A DNA stretch of 64,000 bases, from positions 5,515-69,514 of the forward strand of contig CAZVCJ010000003.1 of assembly GCA_964625745.1 (NCBI GenBank), given 5' to 3'. This DNA is from CAZVCJ01 sp964625745. GTDB lineage: Bacteria; Chloroflexota; Anaerolineae; VGOG01. The position numbers and the translations under genes were made by a program. Within the stretch, counting starts at the first letter, position 1. Every line of letters begins with the position of its first letter. Under the pieces are notes generated by a model that was given only the letters and a program-made list of their open reading frames with translations, made no database searches and was not told the DNA's origin. Shown here piece after piece: positions 7,092-15,422 of the stretch.

Positions 7092-8042
7092 TTACGGCTT
7101 GGGTATGGCCAGGTCCGCAGGCCCCAGTTCCGACATGGTGGCCTGGGGGTAGTTCTCCTGAATGACCTCGTGGATGATCTGGGCGTATTTCACCTTCACG
7201 CGACCCCAGTTGGCCAGCATCCCCTCGTCCACCCACGGCTTGTAGAGGGCCCCCGGCCCGGCTGCGCAGGCTGGGCCCGGCTCGATTTTGAAATAGCACG
7301 GCGCACACAGGCGAGCCATCTCCGGCCCATCGTAGATCCTGATGTACCCGCCGAAGGATTCGGTGAGGATGATGTGCACGTCAATGGGCATGTCAATGGC
7401 CTGGCGGATGGAGGCAAACTGGGGCAGGCTGAGGTCGGCCACGGGGTTGACCGACCCCGCACCGAGCGATTCCAGCACCTTACAGCCAGCGGCGTTGGCA
7501 TGGCCGGCGTAGATGGAGACCTTGAACACCACATCCTGCGGGATGTCGCCGTTCTTCTTCATCTCGTTGAGCAGCCAGAGCAACCCTTCGTCAATCACCA
7601 GGAATCCCCGGAAGCCTATGACGATGCAAGTCATGATGTCGGCGATGGCCTGCCGCAACTGGTCGGAGCCGCGAAAGCGCAGGCCGGAGAGCCCCCCCTC
7701 TGGAGTGACCAACTGCCTCCCCGTGTCCCAGGCGGAGCGAGGGCCGGGAGTCAGGATGACCTCCATTTTGGCGTCGGCGGCCATCTGTGCGAAGTCTTTG
7801 AGCTCCGCCTTGTCCAGCAGAGTGGCCCCCATCACCACCGAGATCAGGCGGTGGATGGGCATGTTCCGCTTCTGCGACTCGTCAATGACGGCCTCCAGCA
7901 CCTTGGGCCGCTCCACGCCGGAGACCTCCATCCTGTACCAGGCCCCGTCGGGGAAGCGCTTGGGGCTGGTGGGGAGATCGTAGGCGTCCCTGCCGGGTAT
8001 GCCCACTCGCTCCATTGCTTGTGAAACCTTGTCCATCTTCAT
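7092..8042 (-). CDS. Uncharacterised TIM-barrel-like protein in the aldolase-Fae cluster
   Basis: 316-aa protein that I do not recognise as a named enzyme. The pattern of short strands ending in acidic or His residues (HRLISVVMGAT, MEVILTPGPRSAWD, GFRGFLVIDEGLLWLL, VFKVSIYAGHANAAG, PIDVHIILTESFGGYIRIYD) suggests a TIM barrel. A Cys-containing stretch (MARLCAPCYFKIEPGPACAAGPG) lies near the C-terminus. There is no signal peptide or membrane segment. ATG at 8042 is chosen because AAGGAGG precedes it; an upstream in-frame ATG is less likely. It is the first gene of a probable operon with the second aldolase-Fae fusion, so it may supply or use the same keto-acid or aldehyde (inference from position only). 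Confidence 0.6.
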   Translation of the reverse strand: MKMDKVSQAMERVGIPGRDAYDLPTSPKRFPDGAWYRMEVSGVERPKVLEAVIDESQKRNMPIHRLISVVMGATLLDKAELKDFAQMAADAKMEVILTPGPRSAWDTGRQLVTPEGGLSGLRFRGSDQLRQAIADIMTCIVIGFRGFLVIDEGLLWLLNEMKKNGDIPQDVVFKVSIYAGHANAAGCKVLESLGAGSVNPVADLSLPQFASIRQAIDMPIDVHIILTESFGGYIRIYDGPEMARLCAPCYFKIEPGPACAAGPGALYKPWVDEGMLANWGRVKVKYAQIIHEVIQENYPQATMSELGPADLAIPKP

Positions 8043-8079
8043 TGATGTTGCCTCCTTGAGTTTTATTTGCATTTTTGCT

Positions 8080-8400
8080 CTCGCTGGATCCCTTCGGCAA
8101 GCTCAGGACAAGCGCCAGATCCAGCGGCTCATGCCAGCATTAAGTCGGCGTTATCCAATCGGCGCATCCGCTCACTGGACGGGGATCTGACGATCCCCTG
8201 TGAGCGTAAGCGTTCAGGTGTCATTGCGAGTCACAGTTTTTTGTGCCGCCTGTTCTGAGCTCGTCGAAGGGAAGCAATCCCCAAACGCCGATTCGGATAT
8301 CGTTTCGCAATGATTGCTTCCAACGACGGTGGGGATTGCTTCGCAAAAACCGCTCGCAATGACACTGGGCTGAACGGTTGCCTGTGAGCAAGTGTTAAAG
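8080..8400. repeat. Intergenic mosaic of dispersed repeats, including an ATTGCGAG element
   Basis: No gene is seen in 8043-8417. The stretch holds a CCCTTCGGCAAGCTCAGGAC motif near 8090, imperfect palindromes around CCAGATCCAGCGG, and from 8218 to 8365 an element that begins GTGTCATTGCGAG and ends with its inverse CTCGCAATGACAC. A related element lies at 48344-48436. This family of mobile-like repeats is known from several bacteria. Confidence 0.75.
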
Positions 8401-8417
8401 CCCACTCTCCACAGCTT

Positions 8418-8696
8418 TCAATGGCGTACGGAGAAAGAATCATACTCTCCACTGTAGTCCTCATAGACTATATCAACATCGTCCACGTGCGCCCCGCGTG
8501 GGCCTCGGTGGCACCAGGCTATCAGCCGCTCGACGGCCCAATCTTCTCCCTCGAAGACGGCCTCCACCCTACTATCCCACAGGTTTCTGACCCAGCCGGT
8601 CACGCCCAACTGGCGGGCCAGGTCTCGGGTCTCGGCCCGGAAGAAGACGCCCTGCACCCAACCGCTGACGAAGACGCGGGCCTTTTTCTTAGCCAT
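8418..8696 (-). CDS. acyP: Acylphosphatase
   Basis: 92-aa acylphosphatase, hydrolysing carboxyl-phosphate bonds such as those of acetyl or carbamoyl phosphate. The family signature is intact: VFVSGWVQGVFFRAET with the phosphate-binding Arg (R20), and GWVRNLWDSRVEAVFEG with the catalytic Asn (N38). The length is typical. It is a cytoplasmic ferredoxin-like alpha-beta sandwich. It stands alone between repeat-filled gaps on the minus strand, with no clear link to its neighbours. Confidence 0.93.
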   Translation of the reverse strand: MAKKKARVFVSGWVQGVFFRAETRDLARQLGVTGWVRNLWDSRVEAVFEGEDWAVERLIAWCHRGPRGAHVDDVDIVYEDYSGEYDSFSVRH

Positions 8697-8812
8697 GTCT
8701 CATCACCTCGGCTTAATGACATACCTTCAAGGCTTTACCCTGAAAACTTATGAAATGCACCACTAGCCGCTCGCAAGTATTATACTCGCTGCACATGAGA
8801 AAGGCAAGCTCA

Positions 8813-8974
8813 CTAGCTGCCGGGGCCCGATGCCTCGATGGACTCTGTCCCAGACCCCGCGTAAGTCTCAATCTGTTCGAATAGGATGCTGTCCACCTGG
8901 TCATAAACTGCTACCCTGACCTCATCGTCCTGCACGTCGAAGTAGTTGGAGACCGAGTAGACGGTAATCGTCCC
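8813..8974 (-). other. In-frame coding extension beyond an amber stop
   Basis: Directly after the TAG at 8975-8977 the frame of the secreted protein continues without a stop for 53 codons to TAG at 8813. The translated text looks like real protein (TITVYSVSNYFDVQDDEVRV, then VAVYDQVDSILFEQIETYAG). It is either the original C-terminus lost through a point mutation or sequencing error, or a leftover of a neighbouring domain. Confidence 0.5.
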
Positions 8975-10120
8975 CTAGGGGGATTGGGTCGCTGACGGTC
9001 CGTAAGGAGTGTCACTCATGTGCAAGTTGCTCACTGGCTCTTTGATGACGAGAGGTAGATAAACATCGAAATCTGTAGCTACGGTCACCGTAGGTGTAGC
9101 AGTTGCTGTAGATGTAGCAGTGGCCGTCGTGGTCGTGCCAGTAGGAGTCGCCGTTGGGGTGCTGGTCGGCGTTGACGTGTTGGTTGGAGTCGGCGTTGGG
9201 GTGGGCGTTTCGCTTGGTGTGGGCGTTGGGGTCGGTGTTGCAGTGCTGGTGGGAGTTGGGGCCACGTTCACGTGCTCCACGACGACTCCCAGCGGTTGGG
9301 CCGCCCTGATGAAGGCCGTCCCCAGCCAGTTGGTAGGTATCGCCTCGATTGCCTCCGTCTTTAGATGCAAAGCCTCGCCTGGCGCCAGCGACTCGCGGTG
9401 CTCGGTGTGGACGAGTTGACAGGTGTCGCTTTCCCTGTACTCGATCAAAACAGAGACGCAGTATTGGCCCGAGTTCTGGATGGAAAGCTGGGCGTTCTCG
9501 CCCTGGTACTCTTTCACCAGATAGAGAGCGTAGTACTCATAGGGCGGCGTCCCTTCCATGGCCTCGGAGATGCCGACGTAGGAGCTGGAAGAGCCGTAGG
9601 GGCCAGAACGCATAACCACCGCCGCCAGGGGCTGGCCGCTGCCCTGGTACGCAGCCTTCCACTGCGTCCAGGCAGAGTCGTCACCGACGGCGTCGTTGGC
9701 TTCCTGGCAGGCTTCGTCGAAGACGTCCTTGTCCACCGAGTAGATGATGGCCGCCTTAGCCTCGGTGGGGATAGTACTTCGCAGCGTCCAGACGCCGTTG
9801 TTGAAGATTGTCTGACACGCGACCGCAGCAGGCCCAGGAGAGTTGGAAGGGCACAAACCCGAATACTCCCCCCAGAAGAAAGCAATCGCTCCGGTATCAT
9901 CGTCCCCCACGTTCTGCGCGTGTATCCAGGTGCTCCAGCCGTCCTCGACGTTGATGCTGGGAATCTGGATCTTCTTGCCGGGATAGGCGGTGGTCTGAGC
10001 GGCTCGACTGAGCTCGTCGGAGTCTTGTCGAAGGGCAGCCGAGACAGCGGCGCCCGTGGTCAGGCCCACCAACAGGCCCAGAGCCAGCGCCAAGGTTAGA
10101 ACAAAATGCAGCGTTTTCAT
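8975..10120 (-). CDS. Secreted protein with Pro/Thr-rich stalk and YLPLVIK motif
   Basis: 381-aa exported protein of unknown function. The ATG at 10120 follows AGGAGGT. Residues 1-30 are a clear signal peptide (MKTLHFVLTLALALGLLVGL). A beta-rich N-terminal region (about 40-280) contains repeats of the type WSTWIHAQNVG and VSVLIEYRESDTC. Residues about 285-350 are a low-complexity Thr-Pro stalk. It is followed by DFDVYLPLVIKEP, a motif seen at the end of many secreted Anaerolineae proteins and probably an envelope-sorting or anchoring signal. After the motif there are 20 more residues and an amber codon, with more open frame beyond. Likely cell-surface adhesin-like or stalk protein (inference). 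Confidence 0.7.
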   Translation of the reverse strand: MKTLHFVLTLALALGLLVGLTTGAAVSAALRQDSDELSRAAQTTAYPGKKIQIPSINVEDGWSTWIHAQNVGDDDTGAIAFFWGEYSGLCPSNSPGPAAVACQTIFNNGVWTLRSTIPTEAKAAIIYSVDKDVFDEACQEANDAVGDDSAWTQWKAAYQGSGQPLAAVVMRSGPYGSSSSYVGISEAMEGTPPYEYYALYLVKEYQGENAQLSIQNSGQYCVSVLIEYRESDTCQLVHTEHRESLAPGEALHLKTEAIEAIPTNWLGTAFIRAAQPLGVVVEHVNVAPTPTSTATPTPTPTPSETPTPTPTPTNTSTPTSTPTATPTGTTTTATATSTATATPTVTVATDFDVYLPLVIKEPVSNLHMSDTPYGPSATQSP

Positions 10121-10187
10121 CTTGACCTCCTGAATCAAATCACAGTGACCGCGCCGCTGTGTACTCCTTCTTCCTCCTGCTTGCCAC

Positions 10188-10274
10188 TTGTTGGGCGAAG
10201 GTCTCCGCCCGAGCCCCCCGCGGCTGCGGTCGGGAGACCTTGCCGAACGCCGTCCGCGCTTGTTGGGCGAACGT
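10188..10274. repeat. GGTCTCC...GGAGACC palindromic repeat, copy A
   Basis: A palindrome built from AAGGTCTCC and GGGAGACCTT with GC-rich inner arms, bounded by direct repeats TTGTTGGGCGAA (about 10188 and 10260). A related element in the opposite arrangement lies at 19241-19330 next to cbpA. It fills the gap between the ABC transporter and the secreted protein. Confidence 0.75.
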
Positions 10275-10283
10275 CCAAGTCGG

Positions 10284-12020
10284 TTAATCCGAAGCAGCCA
10301 CCAAATCATACTGCCGCCGGTACATCTGGCTGTAGAGGCCGCCACGGGCCAGGAGCTGGCGATGATCGCCCACTTCAACGATGCGGCCGTCTTCGAGGGC
10401 GATGATCTTGTCGGCGTGACGGATGGTGGACAGGCGATGGGCGATGACCAAAGCAGTGCGCCCCTCCAGCACCTTCTCCAATGCCTGCTGGATCAGATAC
10501 TCGGCCTCGGCGTCAACGGAAGAAGTGGCCTCGTCGAGAATGAGGATGCGAGGGTCGGTCAGGATGGCTCGCGCCAACGCCAGACGCTGCTTCTGCCCAC
10601 CGGAGAGCTTCACCCCTCGCTCGCCGATCTCGGTCTCGTAACCCTGGGGCAGATTCACGATGAAGTCGTGGGCGTAAGCCGCCTTCGCAGCCGCGATCAT
10701 CTCATCCTCGCTGGCATCCGGTTGTCCGTAGACGACGTTGTCGCGCACTGTCCCGTTGAACAGGAAAGTGTCCTGCAGCACCACAGCGACCTGCCTGCGT
10801 AAAGAGACCAGTTTGACCTCTTTGACGTCATGGCCGTCAACAGTAACCTGGCCGCTGGTGGGGTCGTAGAAGCGGGGGATCAGGTTGGCGATGCTGGTCT
10901 TGCCTGCCCCACTGGGCCCGACCAGAGCCACCACCTGACCGGGCTGCATCTGAAAGCTGACGTCGCGCAACACCTCCTCGCCCGTGCCGTAGCGGAAGGA
11001 GACCCCCTCAAAAACGATGGCTCCCTGGATAGCAGGCAACTCGATGGCATCAGGCGCGTCCTCGATCTCTGGCACAGTATCCAGTAACTCGAACACCCGC
11101 TCACCAGCGGCGATGGCCTGCTGCACGATGTTGTCAGTTTGAACCAGCCGGTTGATGGGCTCGTAGAAAGAGGACACGTAGGAGATAAAGGCCACCAGGC
11201 CACCCAGGGTCAACGCCCCACTGAGGACACGATACACACCAAAGCCCAGGACTATCACCACGCCCAGAGATGCCACAAAGCCCATAGCTGGGAAGAAGGT
11301 AGCCCAATAGCGAATGCCCCTCACGCGCTCCTCGTAATACCGGGTACTGCGCTGGGTGAACCGGTCCAGCTCGTGCCCCTCCTGACCAAAGGCCTGGATC
11401 ACCCGAATGCCGGAGATGTTGTCCTGCAACTCGGCGTTGATGTCGCCCAGCCGGTCGCGGATCTGGCGGTAAATAGGTCGCACCCGGGTGTTGAACAGCC
11501 GCATGGCCACGGCCAGAATGGGAACTGGGAACAAAGTCAGAAGAGCCAGTTGCCAGTCTATGGCGAAGAGGATGATCGCTGTCCCTACCAGGCGCAACAG
11601 ATCAATGATGAGGAATCCAACGGAGTGGGTGACAAACTCCTCCAGGGCATTCACGTCGTTGGTGATGCGCGACATGATCTCGCCCGTCTGCTGGTTCTCA
11701 AAGAAGGAGATGGACAGGCGCTGCAGATAGTCATAGAGGAGAACCCGGAAATCGAGGATGAACCTCTCCCCCAGGACGTGTCTGAGGTACTGCTCCCCGA
11801 AGTTCAGGAGACGGGTCAGGGCGTAGACGCCGATCAGCCCCCAAATGAGCAGGGACAAACGATCCAGCAGGCGCTTGCCAATGACCTCATCGATGATCTG
11901 CTTCTGGAAGAGAGGAGGCAGCAGATTGAGGATGGTGAGGAGCAGCAGGCAGACAAAACTCATCACCACCCAGCGCCAATACGGCTTTAGATACCTCAAA
12001 AGACGGAGAAAAACGTTCAT
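10284..12020 (-). CDS. ABC exporter, fused membrane and ATPase domains (MsbA/LmrA type)
   Basis: 578-aa half-transporter that works as a dimer in the inner membrane and exports lipid, drug or peptide substrates. Six membrane segments lie in about residues 15-290. The ATPase domain has Walker A GPSGAGKT (368-375), Q-loop VAVVLQDTFLF (411-421), signature LSGGQKQR (472-479), Walker B ILILDE (492-497) and the H-loop in VIAHRLST. The start at 12020 lies six bases beyond the stop of the transaldolase gene, so they probably form one transcript. The ribosome site is weak, suggesting translational coupling. The substrate cannot be deduced. Confidence 0.92.
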   Translation of the reverse strand: MNVFLRLLRYLKPYWRWVVMSFVCLLLLTILNLLPPLFQKQIIDEVIGKRLLDRLSLLIWGLIGVYALTRLLNFGEQYLRHVLGERFILDFRVLLYDYLQRLSISFFENQQTGEIMSRITNDVNALEEFVTHSVGFLIIDLLRLVGTAIILFAIDWQLALLTLFPVPILAVAMRLFNTRVRPIYRQIRDRLGDINAELQDNISGIRVIQAFGQEGHELDRFTQRSTRYYEERVRGIRYWATFFPAMGFVASLGVVIVLGFGVYRVLSGALTLGGLVAFISYVSSFYEPINRLVQTDNIVQQAIAAGERVFELLDTVPEIEDAPDAIELPAIQGAIVFEGVSFRYGTGEEVLRDVSFQMQPGQVVALVGPSGAGKTSIANLIPRFYDPTSGQVTVDGHDVKEVKLVSLRRQVAVVLQDTFLFNGTVRDNVVYGQPDASEDEMIAAAKAAYAHDFIVNLPQGYETEIGERGVKLSGGQKQRLALARAILTDPRILILDEATSSVDAEAEYLIQQALEKVLEGRTALVIAHRLSTIRHADKIIALEDGRIVEVGDHRQLLARGGLYSQMYRRQYDLVAASD

Positions 12021-12026
12021 TTCTTG

Positions 12027-12773
12027 CTAACTTCTCTTGCTAACTTCCGCCCAATCGGCCATGAAGCGCTCGATTCCGACATCGGTCAACGGGTGTTGGA
12101 TGGCCTTCATCAGGACGTCGTAGGGCACGGTGGCGATGTCGGCTCCCAGCAGGGCCGCCTCAGTGATGTGCATGGGATGGCGGATGCTGGCGGCGATGAT
12201 CTGAGCGTCCAGGCCATAAGTGTCAAAGATCTCCGCGGTGTCGGCCACCACCCCCATGCCATCGTTGCCCGCATCGTCCAGCCGCCCCACGAAGATAGAG
12301 ACGAAGGAGGCGCCAGCCAGGGCGGCCAGGAGCGCCTGGTTGGCCGAGAAGGCCAGGGTGGCGTTGGTGCGAATGCCCCAGGTGAGAGCCAGGTCGTGAG
12401 CCAAGTCGGGGTTGGTGTCGCACTGGCCCCGCCAGGCGCAACCCTGGCAAATGTTATCCGGGTCAACTTCCAAATCGAAAAGGGCACTGATGGCCTTGAG
12501 GCCCTCCGCAGTGACAGGTATTTTGATCGCCACGTGGGGCGACCACCGGGCGATCTCCAGGGCCTGGTCCACCATCTTGTCAGCCTCCAGCGCAGTAACC
12601 TCAGCGCTGACGTGCCCCTGCACGATGTAGCAGATCTCCTGCGTGACCTCTTTGTAGTCGCTGCGGCCAGCCCTCATCATCAGGCTGGGGTTGGTGGTAA
12701 CACCGCTGATGACCCCTAACTCAGATGCTTGGCGTATCTCTTCGATGTTGGCTGTGTCCAGATAAATCTCCAT
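12027..12773 (-). CDS. Transaldolase-family protein with a Cys-rich insert
   Basis: 248-aa protein of the small transaldolase/fructose-6-phosphate aldolase family, which cleaves or transfers dihydroxyacetone units. MEIYLDTANIEEI, GVTTNPSL and the Schiff-base Lys in VAIKIPVT (K84) are present, as are TNATLAFSANQALLAA and the C-terminal VPYDVLMK. Between the Lys strand and TNATLAF there is an extra segment of about 30 residues (98-130) containing CQGCAWRGQC (C109, C112, C118), absent from the usual short family members and perhaps metal-binding. ATG at 12773 follows GGGAGGT. It is the first gene of a unit with the ABC exporter. Whether it acts as transaldolase or FSA is not resolved. Confidence 0.88.
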   Translation of the reverse strand: MEIYLDTANIEEIRQASELGVISGVTTNPSLMMRAGRSDYKEVTQEICYIVQGHVSAEVTALEADKMVDQALEIARWSPHVAIKIPVTAEGLKAISALFDLEVDPDNICQGCAWRGQCDTNPDLAHDLALTWGIRTNATLAFSANQALLAALAGASFVSIFVGRLDDAGNDGMGVVADTAEIFDTYGLDAQIIAASIRHPMHITEAALLGADIATVPYDVLMKAIQHPLTDVGIERFMADWAEVSKRS

Positions 12774-12798
12774 GTTTAACCTCCCGTGTTGATGTTGG

Positions 12799-12849
12799 CA
12801 CTACAACGAATTTGAAATAAATGGCATCCTCTCTAAATTCGTTGTAGTG
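12799..12849. repeat. Perfect 15-bp inverted repeat upstream of the transaldolase gene
   Basis: CACTACAACGAATTT at 12799-12813 is exactly complementary to 12835-12849, with a 21-base loop. It lies 25 bases upstream of the transaldolase start. It could be an operator, a transcript hairpin or a small palindromic repeat; no second copy is seen in this window. Confidence 0.8.
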
Positions 12850-12906
12850 TTTCACCGCCCCCCACGCCACTCATTATGTATATCCTCTTTTGCCCGTTAT
12901 CGCAAC

Positions 12907-13629
12907 CTATTCCACTTGAAGCCTGCCACTCTCAATTAGTCTGCCGAAATCGGCCAGGGTGCCCTGCCAGTCGGCCTGCAGGGTAGGCTTCGTGGCACCC
13001 GGCTTGACATCAACCACCCAGAAAGACTTAATCCCTAGCTTGATGGCCGGGGCGACATCCTCCTCAAAACTGTTCCCCACCATCAGGCACTCATCGGCGC
13101 GGCAGCCGATTTTACCCAGGATCTCCCGGTAGTAGGCAAGACGGGGCTTGGAGGCGTGCATGTTTTCATAACTGGTGATGAGGGCGTAATCGAAGTCCCT
13201 CACCTCAGCCCATTCGAGGCGCTGCTGGATAGCGGTCAAGGGAAAGACAGGGTTGGTGGCGATGACCACCGTGTAGCCTTGAGCAAACACCTCCTTCATG
13301 ATCGCTCTCGCTTCCGGCCTGGCCCTGGTATAGATGCGCAGTCGGCCGAAATCATGGGCATAGAAGTCGTCGAAGACAGGCATCAGAACCTCAAGCGGAT
13401 AGCCCACTTTGGGAAAGAAATCCTCCGTGAAAACCTGGCGATTGGTCCTGGTGGGATCGGTATTCCCGGCCATGGCTCTGGTGGAACTCAGCAACTGCTC
13501 CACAAACCTGCCGGGTGGGATCAGATGCGCTATCCTGGGAGTCAACGCTTCCAGATACCTGGGGAGGAAGGTCTCCATCGCGTTATCCAACAAGGTGCCA
13601 TCCAGGTCGAATAGAATACTCTTTATCAA
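12907..13629 (-). CDS. HAD-superfamily hydrolase, phosphoglycolate-phosphatase-like
   Basis: 240-aa HAD phosphatase. Motif I is ILFDLDGTLLDN (nucleophile D8, D10). Motif II is VVIATNP, motif III the Lys in HASKPRLAYY, and motif IV CLMVGNSFEEDVAPA. The helical cap between residues 15 and 90 places it with subfamily I phosphatases such as Gph. It probably hydrolyses a small sugar or organic phosphate; the substrate is unknown. It ends upstream of the transaldolase gene and is separated from it by the inverted repeat at 12799. The gene to its right is divergent. Confidence 0.85.
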   Translation of the reverse strand: MIKSILFDLDGTLLDNAMETFLPRYLEALTPRIAHLIPPGRFVEQLLSSTRAMAGNTDPTRTNRQVFTEDFFPKVGYPLEVLMPVFDDFYAHDFGRLRIYTRARPEARAIMKEVFAQGYTVVIATNPVFPLTAIQQRLEWAEVRDFDYALITSYENMHASKPRLAYYREILGKIGCRADECLMVGNSFEEDVAPAIKLGIKSFWVVDVKPGATKPTLQADWQGTLADFGRLIESGRLQVE

Positions 13630-13744
13630 GACTGTTTCTCACCTCCTGGCAAATCCTCAACAAAGCAAAGTAATTATACCATCAATTCGACCGAAGGGAC
13701 AATCGTCGGTGAAAACATCATGGCTATGCAAAAAGCCCAAAACC

Positions 13745-13753
13745 TGGTATAAT
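13745..13753 (+). promoter_or_regulatory. Extended -10 promoter of the SPFH gene
   Basis: TGGTATAAT at 13745-13753 is a consensus extended -10 element (TGn-TATAAT). No good -35 is seen, as is usual for such promoters. It lies about 60 bases upstream of the SPFH start. The same nine bases precede the small gene at 58042 and, on the other strand, moxR. Confidence 0.65.
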
Positions 13754-13812
13754 ATGTCCTGCTGACGTCGTTGGTTCCTCACAGAATTCTCACAGGGGTA
13801 GGGAGGTTGAAC

Positions 13813-14802
13813 ATGAGAAAGCTAAGGTTTCGGTTGCCCAGCGGGAGCAGGCTGGTCGTCATCGCGGCGGTGTTCGTGGCTCTGATCCTGGCATCCTCCG
13901 GCTACGTCCAGGTCGAGTACGGCACAGTGGGGCTGGTCACTCGCTTCGGAGCAGTGACAGGGAGAGTCTTGCGCCCAGGTCTTAACTGGAAGATACCCCT
14001 CATTGAGAGCGTATTAGCCTACCGCACCCAGGAGATCGTCTACCAAACTGTTGAGGAGGGAGAGTCCCAGGCGGACTACGTGGACTTCCCCACCGATACC
14101 ACCACCGCCGATGGGCAGCAGATCATCCTGAAATATTCCATCCGTTTCCGTATTGACCCCCAGAAAGTGGGCTGGATCGCCAACAACATCGGCAGCGAGG
14201 GGGACGTGGTGGAGAAGGTGGTCAAGTTCCACAGCCGCATCCTGGCTCGCAACATCCCCAAGGAATACGCGGCCCTCGACCTTTACACGGGGAATATCCT
14301 GGCTGTCCAGGAACAATTCGAGGAGCAGCTCGCGCCCCTTTTTGTCGAGAAGGGAATCATCCTCGACAGCTTCGGCCTGCGAAAGATCGAGTTCACCGAA
14401 GATTACAAGCAGGCCGTAGAGCAGAAACAGATAGAGGCTGAGACCGTCACCACGGAGCAGCACCGAGCTGAGCAGGCAACCTATCAGGCTCAGGCCAAGG
14501 TTGAGCTGGCCAAAGGTGAGGCCCAGTCCACCATCGAACGGGCCAAGGGCGATGCGGAGAAGGTGAAGCTGCTGGCGGCGGCAGAGGCAGAGGCCATCCA
14601 GGTCAAGGGTGAAGTCCTGGCGAAGTACCCGGCCATCATCCAACTGCGATTTGTGGAATCCCTGAGCGACCCAGAGGGCAAGGTCACCTGGGGCATCATG
14701 TCTCCTGGCAGCTTCGTTCCCTTCTTGAATTTGACGCCTGGCGAGTCTGGACTTGGAACTACCGTCGTGCCCAGCACTGTGGTCACCGAGACTACACCGT
14801 AA
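13813..14802 (+). CDS. SPFH/prohibitin-family membrane protein
   Basis: 329-aa stomatin/prohibitin-like scaffold protein. ATG at 13813 follows GGGAGG. One membrane anchor lies at about residues 13-31. The SPFH domain follows: YGTVGLVTRFGAVTGRVLRPG, then IPKEYAALDLYTG. A long charged helix (about 200-270) rich in Ala, Glu and Gln (VEQKQIEAETVTTEQHRAEQ) would form a coiled coil for ring assembly, as in HflK/HflC and prohibitins. Such proteins organise membrane microdomains and control FtsH-type proteolysis. No partner protease is adjacent. The last bases of the gene (CACCGTAAGCTGGGAGA) are repeated 791 bp downstream, marking an insertion. Confidence 0.85.
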   Translation: MRKLRFRLPSGSRLVVIAAVFVALILASSGYVQVEYGTVGLVTRFGAVTGRVLRPGLNWKIPLIESVLAYRTQEIVYQTVEEGESQADYVDFPTDTTTADGQQIILKYSIRFRIDPQKVGWIANNIGSEGDVVEKVVKFHSRILARNIPKEYAALDLYTGNILAVQEQFEEQLAPLFVEKGIILDSFGLRKIEFTEDYKQAVEQKQIEAETVTTEQHRAEQATYQAQAKVELAKGEAQSTIERAKGDAEKVKLLAAAEAEAIQVKGEVLAKYPAIIQLRFVESLSDPEGKVTWGIMSPGSFVPFLNLTPGESGLGTTVVPSTVVTETTP

Positions 14803-15051
14803 GCTGGGAGAGAACAGTTAGGAAGGCGCTTATGAATGATCCTTGAGCGACTGGGGAATCCGGTAAAAGAGAGTGCGGATAGCAAAAAGACGGCGTGAAA
14901 CACACGCGCTTCGACCACGCCACCGTCGCGGCTTTTTGGCACGTCGGTCGGTTGAGGTGAACATTGTTGCCATTCCCGCGCGGCCCGTCGCCAGCCTTCA
15001 CGTCTGCCACGCCACAGATGCCCACCAACGCTTCAATGAGGAGAAACCACG

Positions 15052-15147
15052 TTGCCCTATCACATTGAATACTCCCCGGACGCCGAGGATCATCTACGTG
15101 CGCTGACAGCTTGACAGCAGGCCATTGTCCTGGACATAATTGAGTTA
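15052..15147 (+). pseudogene. RelE/ParE-type toxin relic
   Basis: A ribosome site (GAGGAG) precedes TTG at 15052, and the frame reads LPYHIEYSPDAEDHLRALTA, the typical start of a RelE-family toxin. It then hits TGA where relatives have an Arg codon, continues QQAIVLDIIEL, and stops again. The rest of the toxin is missing, and the antitoxin gene starts exactly at the break. So the toxin has been lost by mutation and deletion while the antitoxin was kept. Confidence 0.65.
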
Positions 15148-15422
15148 TGAAGATGCTTGAAATGGCGAAAGCGACTGCCCCACTCGCTGAATATGCACGG
15201 GATGTGAACAAAGAGCCTGTGATTCTAACCGCTGATGGAAAACCTGTCGCAGCGTTGGTGTCCATTGAAAATGCGGATTTGGAAACGGTGACTCTAAGCA
15301 CTCATCCTCAGTTTATTGCATTGATTGAACGGTCACGAGCACGGCAGAAAGCAGAAGGCGGGATTTCTAGTGCAGAAATGCGCCGTCGGCTGGGATTGAA
15401 AAAGACAACGCACGACAGATAA
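15147..15422 (+). CDS. Phd/YefM-family antitoxin without a toxin
   Basis: 91-aa protein of the Phd/YefM family: MKMLEMAKATAPLAEYARDV, then EPVILTADGKPVAALVSIENADLE. The C-terminus (EGGISSAEMRRRLGLKKT) would bind the toxin. The upstream RelE-type toxin is only a relic. The gene lies in the inserted segment between the SPFH gene and lepB. It may still repress its own promoter or neutralise related toxins elsewhere. Confidence 0.75.
   Translation: MKMLEMAKATAPLAEYARDVNKEPVILTADGKPVAALVSIENADLETVTLSTHPQFIALIERSRARQKAEGGISSAEMRRRLGLKKTTHDR

Noticed and set aside
5066..8977. Reassignment of TAG to an amino acid in this organism
   Set aside because: Many intact genes here end in TAG at the right place (for example 3058, 16192, 27261-37277 region genes and leuS), so TAG is a working stop; only two genes show internal TAG.
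9070..9265. Regular repeats in the 9.1-9.3 kb region as a possible CRISPR array or minisatellite
   Set aside because: It is the Thr-Pro stalk of the secreted protein, with codon-level periodicity and no spacers.
14873..15106. Open frame of 77 codons in the SPFH-lepB gap
   Set aside because: Arg-rich, without ribosome site or similarity, and it overlaps the RelE relic in another frame.
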